A stretch of DNA of 64,000 nt. Origin: Mycolicibacterium moriokaense (lineage in GTDB: Bacteria > Actinomycetota > Actinomycetes > Mycobacteriales > Mycobacteriaceae). The notes below the pieces were generated by a model. That model had not been told where the DNA came from. It was given only the letters and a program-made list of their open reading frames with translations, and did not search any database. This document shows positions 14,785-23,268 of this stretch, piece after piece (the stretch's first letter is position 1; the number at the start of each line of letters is the position of its first letter). The position numbers and the translations under genes were made by a program. The stretch is from assembly GCF_003347205.1 (NCBI RefSeq), contig NZ_QQBJ01000021.1, forward strand, positions 55,818 to 119,817, given 5' to 3'.

Positions 14785-16191
14785 CTATCGTCCGCGCGAT
14801 GCCCGGTACGAGGCCGCCAACCCCGCGGCGGCCAGCGCGGCGAACACGATGAACAGCCACCGCGCGGCGGCCACGTCTCCGCCCGCCGTGATGTTGACGA
14901 CGACGCCCGCGAGGCCAGCGCCGAACGCGCCCGAGATCAGCTGCACGGTGTTGATCGCCGCCGCGGCGACACCGGCCTGCGCCGGATCGTCCACGGCGCC
15001 CATGATCCATGCCGACAGATGCGGCCACGCGATACCCACGCCGGACCCGGCGATGCACAGTCCCACCGCCCACACGGCCATCAAGGGCCACGTCATGCGG
15101 GCACCGAGCACCACGGCGCCGAGCAGCAGCCCGATCGCCATCACCGCCGGCGCGACCGCGACCAGGCGGACCACGGTGCGGACGCGGTTGACGGAGGCGC
15201 TGGCGATCTCCGACAGCGTCCAGCCGACCGCCAACACCGCCCCGAAGAAGCCTGCTGCCGCGGGCACCAGGCCGCCGAGGTGCTGGGCGAACAGCGGCAC
15301 GTACATGTCGACCATCGTGGCGGCCATCAGCAGCCCGATCGTGACGTACATCCACTTCAGTGGGCCCGGGCCGAACGCGGACCGCGGCAACACCGTCGCG
15401 CGGGCGCGGCGATCGACGACCAGGAACACCCCGACCAGACCCGCGCCCAGGACCAGCAGGCCGAATGTCGCCGCGGGCGCGCGCTGCACCGCCGCAACGC
15501 TGATCGCCAGCGCCGCCGCTCCGAGCAACAGCAGCGACCACACCGCGATCCGCGGGACCGCCGATCGGTCGCGGGCACTGTCCTGGCCGGCAGGCAGCGC
15601 GGTGGGCACCAGGGCGGCCATCGCAACCGTCATGATCACCAGCGACCCGAAAGCCCAACGCCAGATACCGAATTGGGCGAATACACCGCCCATCGCCGGC
15701 CCGATGATCACGCTCACGCCCCACATCGCCGACACCAACGCCGAGGCCCTGGTCCACAGGCAGCTCGGCAACGCCGTACTGATCACCGCGTAACCCAGAC
15801 CCGCCAGCATTCCGCCGGCCGCGCCCTGGACGGCGCGCGCGACGAGCAGCAACTCCATGCTGGGCGCGAGGGCGCACGCCAGCGTGCCGATGCCGAAGGT
15901 GGCCAGCGCCAGCAGATACGACGCGCGCGGACCGAATCTGACCAGAAGCGGGTTGACCGCTGCGGCGGCGACGACAGAGCCGACGAGATACACGGCGATC
16001 ACCCATGCGTAGAACCGCTCGCCGCCGATATCGGCGACCGCGCTGGGCAGCAGGCTGATCGTGAGGAACTCGTTGGTCGCATACAGGCCGACGCCACCGG
16101 CCAACAACGTTGCGGTGCCGAGCCGCTCACGGCCCAGCAACTCTTTCCAGCTGCCTGGCTCGCTCGTCGCGGTTTCGGTCACATCGGACAC
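14785..16191 (-). CDS. MFS transporter
   Basis: A 468-aa membrane protein with about 14 hydrophobic segments starting near residue 28 and a central charged loop (QDSARDRSAVPR, about 205-216), the topology of DHA2-type drug/H+ antiporters. The loop after the second segment ends in NPLLVRFGPR, in place of the usual GxLaDrxGrr. Segment 5 carries GYAVIS rather than the antiporter motif C. The substrate is unknown. It starts at GTG 16191 with a small hairpin just upstream. Confidence 0.85.
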   Translation of the reverse strand: MSDVTETATSEPGSWKELLGRERLGTATLLAGGVGLYATNEFLTISLLPSAVADIGGERFYAWVIAVYLVGSVVAAAAVNPLLVRFGPRASYLLALATFGIGTLACALAPSMELLLVARAVQGAAGGMLAGLGYAVISTALPSCLWTRASALVSAMWGVSVIIGPAMGGVFAQFGIWRWAFGSLVIMTVAMAALVPTALPAGQDSARDRSAVPRIAVWSLLLLGAAALAISVAAVQRAPAATFGLLVLGAGLVGVFLVVDRRARATVLPRSAFGPGPLKWMYVTIGLLMAATMVDMYVPLFAQHLGGLVPAAAGFFGAVLAVGWTLSEIASASVNRVRTVVRLVAVAPAVMAIGLLLGAVVLGARMTWPLMAVWAVGLCIAGSGVGIAWPHLSAWIMGAVDDPAQAGVAAAAINTVQLISGAFGAGLAGVVVNITAGGDVAAARWLFIVFAALAAAGLAASYRASRGR

Positions 16192-16199
16192 CGTATGAC

Positions 16200-16215
16200 C
16201 TCAACCACAGTTGAG
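16200..16215. terminator. Small hairpin between uvrB stop and the MFS gene
   Basis: A perfect 6-bp stem CTCAAC/GTTGAG with a 4-base loop lies 7 bp after the uvrB stop and 9 bp before the MFS start. It could end uvrB transcription (without a U tract) or act as an operator or leader structure for the transporter. Six base pairs is weak evidence. Confidence 0.3.
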
Positions 16216-16221
16216 ATCAAG

Positions 16222-18378
16222 CTATTTCAGCCCGGCCGCATCCATGCCGCGAAGTTCCTTCTTCAGGTCGGCGATCTCGTCGCGGATCCGGGCGGCCAGC
16301 TCGAATTGCAGATCACGCGCGGCTGTCATCATCTGGGCCGTCAGATCCTTGATGAGGTCGGCGAGTTCGGCCCTGGGCATGCTCGACGTGTCGCGGCCCT
16401 CGATGATCCCGGCGCTGACGGCTCTGCCCGGCTCACCCTGGGCGCGACGGCCCCGCGAGGCGTTGCGCCCTGAGCCCCCGACCTCGACGTCGGTGTCGTC
16501 GGCCTCGCGGTACACCTGGTCGAGGATGTCGGCGATCTTCTTGCGCAACGGTTGCGGATTGATGCCCTTCTCTTCGTTGTAGGCGATCTGCTTGGCTCGC
16601 CTGCGCTCGGTCTCGTCGATCGCCTGCTTCATCGAGTCGGTCATGGTGTCGGCGTACATGTGCACCTCGCCGGACACGTTGCGGGCGGCGCGGCCGATGG
16701 TCTGGATCAGGCTGCGAGGAGACCGCAGGAACCCTTCCTTGTCGGCGTCGAGGATCGCCACCAGCGACACCTCGGGCAGATCGAGGCCCTCTCGCAGCAG
16801 GTTGATGCCGACCAGCACGTCGTATTCGCCGAGCCGCAGCTGACGCAACAGCTCCACCCGGCGCAGCGTGTCGACCTCGGAGTGCAGATAGCGGGTGCGG
16901 ATGCCCATCTCGAGGAGATAGTCGGTCAGGTCCTCGGCCATCTTCTTGGTCAACGTCGTGACCAGTACGCGCTCGTCGGCCTCGGTGCGTTTGCGGATCT
17001 CGGCGATCAGATCGTCGATCTGTCCCTTCGTCGGCTTGACCACGACCTTCGGGTCGACCAGCCCGGTCGGCCGGATGACCTGCTCGACGAACTCGCCGCC
17101 GGTCTGGCTGAGCTCGTACGGCCCCGGCGTCGCGGACAGATACACCGTCTGCCCGATCCGGTCGGCGAACTCCTCCCAGGTCAGCGGCCGGTTGTCGACG
17201 GCGGACGGCAGCCGGAAGCCGTACTCGACGAGGTTGCGCTTACGGGAGATGTCGCCTTCGTACATGCCGCCGATCTGCGGCACGGTGACATGCGACTCGT
17301 CGATGACGAGCAGGAAATCCTCCGGGAAATAGTCCAACAGCGTCGCGGGCGCGGACCCGGCGGCGCGGCCGTCGATATGCCGCGAGTAATTCTCGATGCC
17401 CGAACAGAAGCCCACCTGGCGCATCATCTCGACGTCGTAGTTGGTGCGCATCCGGAGCCGCTGCGCCTCCAGCAGCTTGCCCTGCTTCTCAAGCTCAGCC
17501 AGCCGCTCCTCGAGTTCCTGTTCGATGGTCGAGATCGCATGCGCCATCCGCTCCGGCCCCGCGACGTAGTGCGTCGCCGGGAAGATCCGCAGCGAGTCCA
17601 CCTTGCGGATCACGTCACCGGTCAGGGGGTGAAGGTAGTACAGCGCCTCGACCTCGTCACCGAAGAACTCGATGCGCACGGCGAGTTCCTCGTAGGACGG
17701 AATGATCTCGACGGTGTCGCCCCGCACCCGGAACGAGCCGCGCGTGAACGCCATGTCGTTGCGGCTGTACTGCACATCGACCAGCAGCCGCAGCAGCCCG
17801 TCGCGGGGAATCTCCTCGCCGACCTTCACCTCGACGGACCGATCGAGATACGACTGCGGTGTGCCGAGCCCATAGATGCACGACACCGAGGCCACCACCA
17901 CGACGTCTCGGCGGGACAGCAGGCTCGACGTGGCCGAGTGCCGCAGCCGCTCCACGTCGTCGTTGATCGAGCTGTCCTTCTCGATGTAGGTGTCGGTCTG
18001 CGCGATGTAGGCCTCTGGCTGGTAGTAGTCGTAGTAGGACACGAAGTACTCAACGGCGTTGTGCGGCAACATCTCCCGTAGCTCGTTCGCAAGTTGCGCG
18101 GCGAGTGTCTTGTTCGGCGCCATCACCAGCGTCGGCCGCTGCAGTCTCTCGACGAGCCAGGCTGTGGTGGCCGATTTGCCGGTGCCCGTGGCGCCGAGCA
18201 ACACCACGTCGCGCTCCCCCGCGCTGATCCGCCGCTCCAACTCCGCGATGGCCGCAGGCTGGTCACCAGCGGGGTCGTACTCGCTGACCACCTCGAAGCG
18301 CCCGCCCGCGCGCACCATCGCCTCGACAGGGCGGTACTCGGAGTGCGCCAGCACGGGATGTTCGGTCGCGAAAGCCAT
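16222..18378 (-). CDS. uvrB: Excinuclease ABC subunit B
   Basis: A 718-aa damage-recognition helicase of nucleotide excision repair that loads UvrC on DNA with UvrA. Visible motifs are Walker A GATGTGKS (62-69), the beta-hairpin region around [11 protein letters not shown], the DEAD-like [20 protein letters not shown], helicase motif [21 protein letters not shown], and a C-terminal UVR motif (about 680-714) that binds UvrC. ATG 18378 is preferred; GTG 18384 is two codons upstream. The N-terminal 22 residues before [10 protein letters not shown] extend beyond the minimal form. No LexA box was searched for rigorously. Confidence 0.97.
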   Translation of the reverse strand: MAFATEHPVLAHSEYRPVEAMVRAGGRFEVVSEYDPAGDQPAAIAELERRISAGERDVVLLGATGTGKSATTAWLVERLQRPTLVMAPNKTLAAQLANELREMLPHNAVEYFVSYYDYYQPEAYIAQTDTYIEKDSSINDDVERLRHSATSSLLSRRDVVVVASVSCIYGLGTPQSYLDRSVEVKVGEEIPRDGLLRLLVDVQYSRNDMAFTRGSFRVRGDTVEIIPSYEELAVRIEFFGDEVEALYYLHPLTGDVIRKVDSLRIFPATHYVAGPERMAHAISTIEQELEERLAELEKQGKLLEAQRLRMRTNYDVEMMRQVGFCSGIENYSRHIDGRAAGSAPATLLDYFPEDFLLVIDESHVTVPQIGGMYEGDISRKRNLVEYGFRLPSAVDNRPLTWEEFADRIGQTVYLSATPGPYELSQTGGEFVEQVIRPTGLVDPKVVVKPTKGQIDDLIAEIRKRTEADERVLVTTLTKKMAEDLTDYLLEMGIRTRYLHSEVDTLRRVELLRQLRLGEYDVLVGINLLREGLDLPEVSLVAILDADKEGFLRSPRSLIQTIGRAARNVSGEVHMYADTMTDSMKQAIDETERRRAKQIAYNEEKGINPQPLRKKIADILDQVYREADDTDVEVGGSGRNASRGRRAQGEPGRAVSAGIIEGRDTSSMPRAELADLIKDLTAQMMTAARDLQFELAARIRDEIADLKKELRGMDAAGLK

Positions 18379-18502
18379 GTTCACAGGGTAGAACCAGGCA
18401 CCGACACCCGCTTGTTCCCCAGCCTATGCTTGGCGTATCCACGCTCCCAAGCACGAGAAATTCGACCTGGCCGCGCGCACCAACACCGATCCCAAGGGGA
18501 TA

Positions 18503-18943
18503 GTGCGCGCGGTCGACGAGTACACGCTGAAGCCGTGGGGTCTCTACATGGCCCGCCCGACGCCCGGCCGCGCCCAATTCCACTACCTGGAGTCCTGGCT
18601 GCTGCCGTCGCTGGGTCTGCGTGCCTCCATCTTCCACTTCAATCCCGGTTACGAGGTGGACCAGGACTATTACCTCGACGTCGGCCGGTTCACGCCGGGC
18701 GAGCGAGTGTGGCAGTCCGAGGACCACTACCTCGACATCGTGGTGCGCACCGGCAGGGGCGCCGAACTCGACGACGTCGACGAGTTGTTGACCGCCGTGC
18801 GGCACGGCCTGCTGACCCCGGAGGTCGGGGAAAACGCCGTCCGCAGCGCGCTGGACGCCATCGAGGGGCTGTCCAGACACGACTACGACCTCAACCGCTG
18901 GCTGGGGGCCGCCGACATGACCCTGACGTGGCGGGCCGGGTAG
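18503..18943 (+). CDS. DUF402 protein (Rv1632c-like)
   Basis: A 146-aa protein with the DUF402 core GLYMARPTPGRAQFHYLESW followed by FHFNPGYEVDQDYYLDVGRF and EDHYLDIVV. Related proteins (FomD, YgaC) are metal-dependent nucleoside di- or triphosphate phosphatases; activity here is inferred. The GTG at 18503 is the first start codon in this frame and has AAGGGG just upstream. However, the frame is open from 18392 and codons from 18437 read IHAPKHEKFDLAARTNTDPK, which looks like conserved coding sequence. The true N-terminus may therefore be longer (rare start or a frameshift). Confidence 0.75.
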   Translation: MRAVDEYTLKPWGLYMARPTPGRAQFHYLESWLLPSLGLRASIFHFNPGYEVDQDYYLDVGRFTPGERVWQSEDHYLDIVVRTGRGAELDDVDELLTAVRHGLLTPEVGENAVRSALDAIEGLSRHDYDLNRWLGAADMTLTWRAG

Positions 18944-18972
18944 AGGCACCGTCGTGCGGGTATGCCGCAGGG

Positions 18973-19530
18973 ATGGCGCTAGACACCTACCGCGACAAGA
19001 GGCCGGCCGGCCGCAGCCCTGAGCCGCGCGGACGGTCGGCCAAGCGGCGCCGCAGCGCCCCGCACTTCGTGGTGCAACACCACGCCGCGAGCACCGAGCA
19101 CTACGATTTCCGGCTCGAGATCGACGGCGTGCTGGCCTCCTGGGCGGTCCCCAAGGGCCCGTCGGTCAACCCGAAGGACAAGCGGATGGCGCGCCGCACA
19201 GAGGATCACCCGATGGAGTACGAGGACTTCGAAGGGGTGATACCCGAAGGGGAGTACGGAGCAGGCCGCGTGATCGTCTGGGACCGCGGCACGTACACCA
19301 ACGAAGCCGAGCACACCATGGCCGAGGCTCTCGAGACTGGCCACCTGTCGTTCCGGCTGAACGGCGACAAGCTTCGCGGCGGCTTCGCGCTGACCCGTAT
19401 TCGCACCGGCAAGGACGAGACTTGGCTGCTGGTGAAGAAGTCCGACGAGGACGCCGACGGCAGGCGCAAACCCACGAGCAGTCAGCCGGAGTCGGTGCTC
19501 TCCGGGCGCACCGTGGACGAGATGTCGTGA
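18973..19530 (+). CDS. Stand-alone LigD-type 3'-phosphoesterase domain
   Basis: A 185-aa protein made only of the phosphoesterase (PE) module of bacterial LigD. The catalytic cluster is visible as His36/His37 and His43-Tyr-Asp45 (QHHAASTEHYDFR), with His79 in EDHP and the conserved EGVIPEGEYGAG. PE domains trim 3'-phosphate and 3'-ribonucleotide ends before ligation. The N-terminus is basic (RGRSAKRRRS). Its stop overlaps the ligase start (TGATG), making it the first gene of a three-gene end-joining set. Confidence 0.9.
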   Translation: MALDTYRDKRPAGRSPEPRGRSAKRRRSAPHFVVQHHAASTEHYDFRLEIDGVLASWAVPKGPSVNPKDKRMARRTEDHPMEYEDFEGVIPEGEYGAGRVIVWDRGTYTNEAEHTMAEALETGHLSFRLNGDKLRGGFALTRIRTGKDETWLLVKKSDEDADGRRKPTSSQPESVLSGRTVDEMS

Positions 19531-20513
19531 TGGACGGGCTCCCGAGGAGCGTGCGCGATCTGCTACGCAGCGAGGCATTCCCCGACTGGCGCTCCCCGAC
19601 CCTCGCCACCCTCACCGACGACCGATTCTCCGACCCCGACTGGATCTTCGAACGCAAGCTCGACGGGGTGCGGTGCCTGGCCTACCGCGACGGGCGCCGG
19701 GTGCGCCTGCGCTCGCGCAACCGTCAATCGATGGACGGGACTTATCCCGAAATCGCCGACGCGCTGGCCGGTCAGGAATGCGGCGATTTCGTGGTCGACG
19801 GCGAAATCGTCGCCTTCGAGGGGCGCAGGACCAGCTTCGCCCGACTTCAGGGCCGGCTGGGTATCGGCGATCCCGACGAGGCACGCGCCTCCGGTATCGC
19901 CGTCTTCTACTACGTGTTCGACGTGCTGCACATCGCCGGCCGCAGCACCGTCGAGGTCCCGCTGACATGGCGGAAGCGATTGCTGCGCAGAACCTTTCGA
20001 TTCGATGACCCGTTGCGGTACACCACCCACCGGGTGTGCGACGGCGAATCGCTGTTCGCACAGGCGTGCCGGCGCGGAGACGAGGGCGTCATCGCGAAAC
20101 GGGCGGACGCGCCGTACGCGGGCAAGCGCACGTCGGACTGGCTGAAGTTCAAGTGCAGTCACGACCAGGAGTTCGTCATCGTCGGCTACACCGCACCCAA
20201 GGGCAGCCGCGTCGGCCTCGGCGCGCTTCTGCTGGGCTATCACGACGGCGATGATCTGGTTTACGCAGGCAAGGTCGGAACCGGTTTCGACACCGCGACG
20301 CTACGCAGCTTGCACGACCGGCTGTCCGGCACCGAACAGAGCACACCGCCAGTGGTCGGGGCCAAGGTGTCCGGCGCGCACTGGGTGCGGCCGAAAACGG
20401 TGGCGCAGGTGGCGTTCAGCGAGTGGACTCGCGACGGCAAGCTGCGCCACCCGCGCTACGTCGGACTGCGCACCGACAAGCGCGCAGGCGAGGTGGTCAG
20501 GGAGAGCCGCTGA
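19530..20513 (+). CDS. ATP-dependent DNA ligase, LigD-type ligase domain alone
   Basis: A 327-aa ligase with the adenylated lysine in ERKLDGVR (Lys43), then motif III-like VVDGEIVAF, motif IV EGVIAKRADAPY and motif V WLKFKC, and a C-terminal OB fold with RYVGLRTDK. This corresponds to the LIG module of LigD (or LigC) without polymerase or phosphoesterase parts. It seals nicks in duplex DNA using ATP, probably in end joining. Start and stop both overlap neighbours in TGATG junctions, so the three genes are translationally coupled. Confidence 0.93.
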   Translation: MDGLPRSVRDLLRSEAFPDWRSPTLATLTDDRFSDPDWIFERKLDGVRCLAYRDGRRVRLRSRNRQSMDGTYPEIADALAGQECGDFVVDGEIVAFEGRRTSFARLQGRLGIGDPDEARASGIAVFYYVFDVLHIAGRSTVEVPLTWRKRLLRRTFRFDDPLRYTTHRVCDGESLFAQACRRGDEGVIAKRADAPYAGKRTSDWLKFKCSHDQEFVIVGYTAPKGSRVGLGALLLGYHDGDDLVYAGKVGTGFDTATLRSLHDRLSGTEQSTPPVVGAKVSGAHWVRPKTVAQVAFSEWTRDGKLRHPRYVGLRTDKRAGEVVRESR

Positions 20514-21400
20514 TGGCCACCAAAGTCGATGTCACGCATGCGGATCGGGTGCTGTTCCCGGCCGACGGCATCACCAAGGGCGACGTGGTCGAGTACTACA
20601 CGGACATCGCCGAGGTCATGGTGCCGCATCTGAAGGGCAGGCCGCTGACGCTGTGGCGGTATCCCCGCGGCATCGATCAAAAGGGGTTCGTGCAGCAGGA
20701 TTTCGCCGACGCGCTGCCGGACTGGATGGACCGCGCGGAGGTCGCCAAGGAGAACGGCAGCGTCGTGCACCCGGTGGCGGATCGCCGCGACGCCGTCCGG
20801 TGGCTCGCCAACCAGAACGGCATCGTCGTGCACGCGTGGTTGTCCACGTGCGACCACCTGCAAGCACCCGACCGCATCGTCTTCGACCTCGACCCGTCGA
20901 ACAGCGACTTCTCGGCCGTGAAGGCGACGGCGCGCACCTTCGCCGACGTGCTCGACGGCATCGGCCTGGTCCCCTATGTGCAGACGACCGGTTCACGCGG
21001 GCTGCACGTCGTGACGCCGATCAAGGTCGGCCCCGATTACGACACGGTGCGGCAATTCGCCCGCGACGTCGCCGACGTGGTCGCCGCCGACGACCCCGAC
21101 CACCGCACCGTCGAGGTGCGCAAGTCCAAGCGCGGTGACCGGGTGTATTTGGACGTGATGCGAAATGCGTACGCGCAGACCGCCGTCGCTCCCTATTCGC
21201 TCCGGGCCCGCGAGGGCGCGCCGGTCGCAACGCCACTGGAATGGGGTGAGCTGGACCGCCGCGGCCTTCGGCCCGACTCGTTCACCATCCGCGACGTGGT
21301 TGAACGCGTCGCCGAGCGTGGCGATCCGTGGTCTCAAATCGCAAGGCGCGCCCGGTCGCTGAAAGGACCGACGCAACGGTTGGCCAAGCTCAGTGACTGA
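20513..21400 (+). CDS. LigD-type primase-polymerase (PolD/LigPol) protein
   Basis: A 295-aa archaeo-eukaryotic-primase-like polymerase. The metal-binding pair is in FDLDPSN (Asp125, Asp127), the triphosphate-binding segment is TGSRGLHVV (Ser161, His165), and a third Asp lies in VYLDVMRNA. These enzymes fill gaps at breaks and prefer ribonucleotides. It is the third gene of the phosphoesterase-ligase-polymerase set. Free-standing polymerases of this type (PolD1, PolD2) are known in mycobacteria, but normally not directly behind separate PE and ligase genes. Confidence 0.93.
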   Translation: MATKVDVTHADRVLFPADGITKGDVVEYYTDIAEVMVPHLKGRPLTLWRYPRGIDQKGFVQQDFADALPDWMDRAEVAKENGSVVHPVADRRDAVRWLANQNGIVVHAWLSTCDHLQAPDRIVFDLDPSNSDFSAVKATARTFADVLDGIGLVPYVQTTGSRGLHVVTPIKVGPDYDTVRQFARDVADVVAADDPDHRTVEVRKSKRGDRVYLDVMRNAYAQTAVAPYSLRAREGAPVATPLEWGELDRRGLRPDSFTIRDVVERVAERGDPWSQIARRARSLKGPTQRLAKLSD

Positions 21401-21523
21401 ATTGCCCAACTGCCGCGTGGCAGGGCGAACGTCGCTGTGGTGTCCGCGCTGCCAGCGAGGGTGAGTCATCGCCGCTGGCAACCGGCTTGGCTCCAAATTG
21501 ACGTAGGGCGTAGGGTCGCTGAC

Positions 21524-22087
21524 ATGAGTCTCACCGAGCGCGGATGGATCACCGCCGCTGCACTGGCGACCCTCATCGTCGGCTCCCAGTTAATTCCTGC
21601 GGCCGCATTGGCCGACCCTGAGAGTCCGCCGCCACCCCAGCCCGATCCCGCCGCTCAGGTCGACCAGGGGGTGCTGCACAACATCGTCTACCGCGCGCGC
21701 GTCGACGGTGTTTCCCGCGGGGCCACGATCAGCTATGCCGCTGAGGGCGATCAGACCCAGACCGCGAACCCGACGATGATTCCCGGTCGGACGTTCGAGG
21801 CCAACACGGTGTTGCCCGAATCCGGCACCGCCAACATGCGGGTCTCCATCGAGTGGCCGTATTCAGCAAACCTCACCTGCGAGATCCTGGTGGACGACGC
21901 GGTGGTCGCGAAGGCAGAGGACTTCATCGCGCCACGGGTCGTGCCCGTCAAGGACGATCCCGATTACGGCGCTTTGACCTGCGAAGCGCCTGTCGGCGGG
22001 GTGCCGAACACCGTCGCACCGGATGGCCAGACTCCGCCAGGGGATGCCGCGCCGCCCGCGCCTGTCGACGCGCCGGCGGCCGCATAA
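21524..22087 (+). CDS. Secreted hypothetical protein
   Basis: A 187-aa protein with a clear signal peptide (SLTERGW then ITAAALATLIVGSQLIPAAALA), probable cleavage after residue 30. The mature part has a beta-rich domain (about 45-150, including ARVDGVSRGATISYA) with two Cys that could form a disulfide, then a Pro/Ala-rich tail. The domain is weakly reminiscent of MmpS-type periplasmic proteins, which is not a firm assignment. It lies between the end-joining set and coaE and converges on coaE with 5 bp between stops. Confidence 0.7.
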   Translation: MSLTERGWITAAALATLIVGSQLIPAAALADPESPPPPQPDPAAQVDQGVLHNIVYRARVDGVSRGATISYAAEGDQTQTANPTMIPGRTFEANTVLPESGTANMRVSIEWPYSANLTCEILVDDAVVAKAEDFIAPRVVPVKDDPDYGALTCEAPVGGVPNTVAPDGQTPPGDAAPPAPVDAPAAA

Positions 22088-22092
22088 CGCGT

Positions 22093-23253
22093 CTAGGCCG
22101 TCCAGCCGGTTGCATCCGCCCAAGCTGTCGCCCGCCAGTACGCGTCGAGGAACCAGGGTTCCTTGGCGTCGGCGTATTCCGCCTCGCTGAGGGCCCGTCG
22201 TTTGGCCGCCAGGTAGTCATCGCGCACACCGGGGTTGGCCTTCAGCCAGTCCACGAACATCAGCGCGAAGCGCTGGTTCGGCCTGCCGTCCACGCGCAGG
22301 TGCACGTGCGCCGGGCGCCCAGGGTCTGCTGCGCCGTGAAAGCGCTTGCGCCACAATGACGGATCCCCGTCGTGCGGAACGTCGCTGGTGACACTGTCGA
22401 TCCGGGGATAGCCCGCGCCGCGCAACACCTCGGCGAGTTCGTCGGCCACGTCCAACGATTCGACCGTCACCTGCATGTCGATGACGTCCTTGGCGTCCAT
22501 GCCCGCAACCGCCGTCGAGCCGATGTGGTCCACCCGCAACGCCCGCGCGCCGCAGGCCATCTTGAGTCGATTGCTGATGCGCTCGGCGTCGGCTGCCCAC
22601 GCCGGGTCGTAGGGCACCAGCGCCACCGGGGTGCGCACGGTGTCGCGCGTGCGAATGTTGTGCGCGAGCGGCAGCACCCGCCGATACCAGATGTCGCGTG
22701 CCCGTTCGACGAGTTCGCCCGCTGAGCCGGAATTGTCGAGCAGCACATCGGCGATCGCGCGTCGTTGGTCCTCGGATGCCTGAGCGGCGATGCGGGCGCG
22801 GGCGTCGGCCTCGGCCATCCCCCGCTTGATCAGCCGCTCCACTCGGGTTTCCTCGTCCGCATGAACGACCACCACGAGGGGAAACATCGGCGCCATCCCG
22901 GTCTCGACCAGGAGCGGAATGTCCTCCACCACAACGGCGTCGCCGGACACTGCGGCCAGGATCTCCTCGCGGCGGCGTGCCACCAGCGGATGCACGATGC
23001 CATTGAGAAGTTGGCGCTGGGTGTCATTTTGGAACGCTTTGGCCGCCAGGGCGGGCCTATTCAGTGCGCCGTCGGCCAGCAGGATGTCATGCCCGAACGC
23101 GTCGACCAGCGCCGCCAGCCCCTCGGTGCCCGGTTCGACGACCTCTCTGGCGATCACGTCGCCGTCGACGATGATGCCGCCGCAATCGTTGAACGCGGCG
23201 GACACCGTCGACTTACCGGCGCCGATTCCGCCGGTCAGACCGATGCGCAGCAT
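22093..23253 (-). CDS. coaE: Dephospho-CoA kinase with C-terminal GrpB domain
   Basis: A 386-aa protein. Residues 1-200 are the kinase, with P-loop GLTGGIGAGKS at the N-terminus and the CoA-binding segment HPLVARRREE. It phosphorylates dephospho-CoA in the last step of coenzyme A synthesis. From about 210 a GrpB/UPF0157 domain begins (VPYDPAWAADAERI, DHIGSTAVAGMDAKDVIDMQ), related to nucleotidyltransferases. This fusion is characteristic of mycobacterial CoaE and about doubles the usual length. It lies 15 bp downstream of rpsA. Confidence 0.95.
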   Translation of the reverse strand: MLRIGLTGGIGAGKSTVSAAFNDCGGIIVDGDVIAREVVEPGTEGLAALVDAFGHDILLADGALNRPALAAKAFQNDTQRQLLNGIVHPLVARRREEILAAVSGDAVVVEDIPLLVETGMAPMFPLVVVVHADEETRVERLIKRGMAEADARARIAAQASEDQRRAIADVLLDNSGSAGELVERARDIWYRRVLPLAHNIRTRDTVRTPVALVPYDPAWAADAERISNRLKMACGARALRVDHIGSTAVAGMDAKDVIDMQVTVESLDVADELAEVLRGAGYPRIDSVTSDVPHDGDPSLWRKRFHGAADPGRPAHVHLRVDGRPNQRFALMFVDWLKANPGVRDDYLAAKRRALSEAEYADAKEPWFLDAYWRATAWADATGWTA

Positions 23254-23268
23254 GCGGCCGGGCGCCGG

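Noticed and set aside
16552-18081. Plus-strand open frame of about 500 codons opposite uvrB
   Set aside because: Shadow frame produced by GC-rich codon structure; uvrB on the other strand has every family motif.
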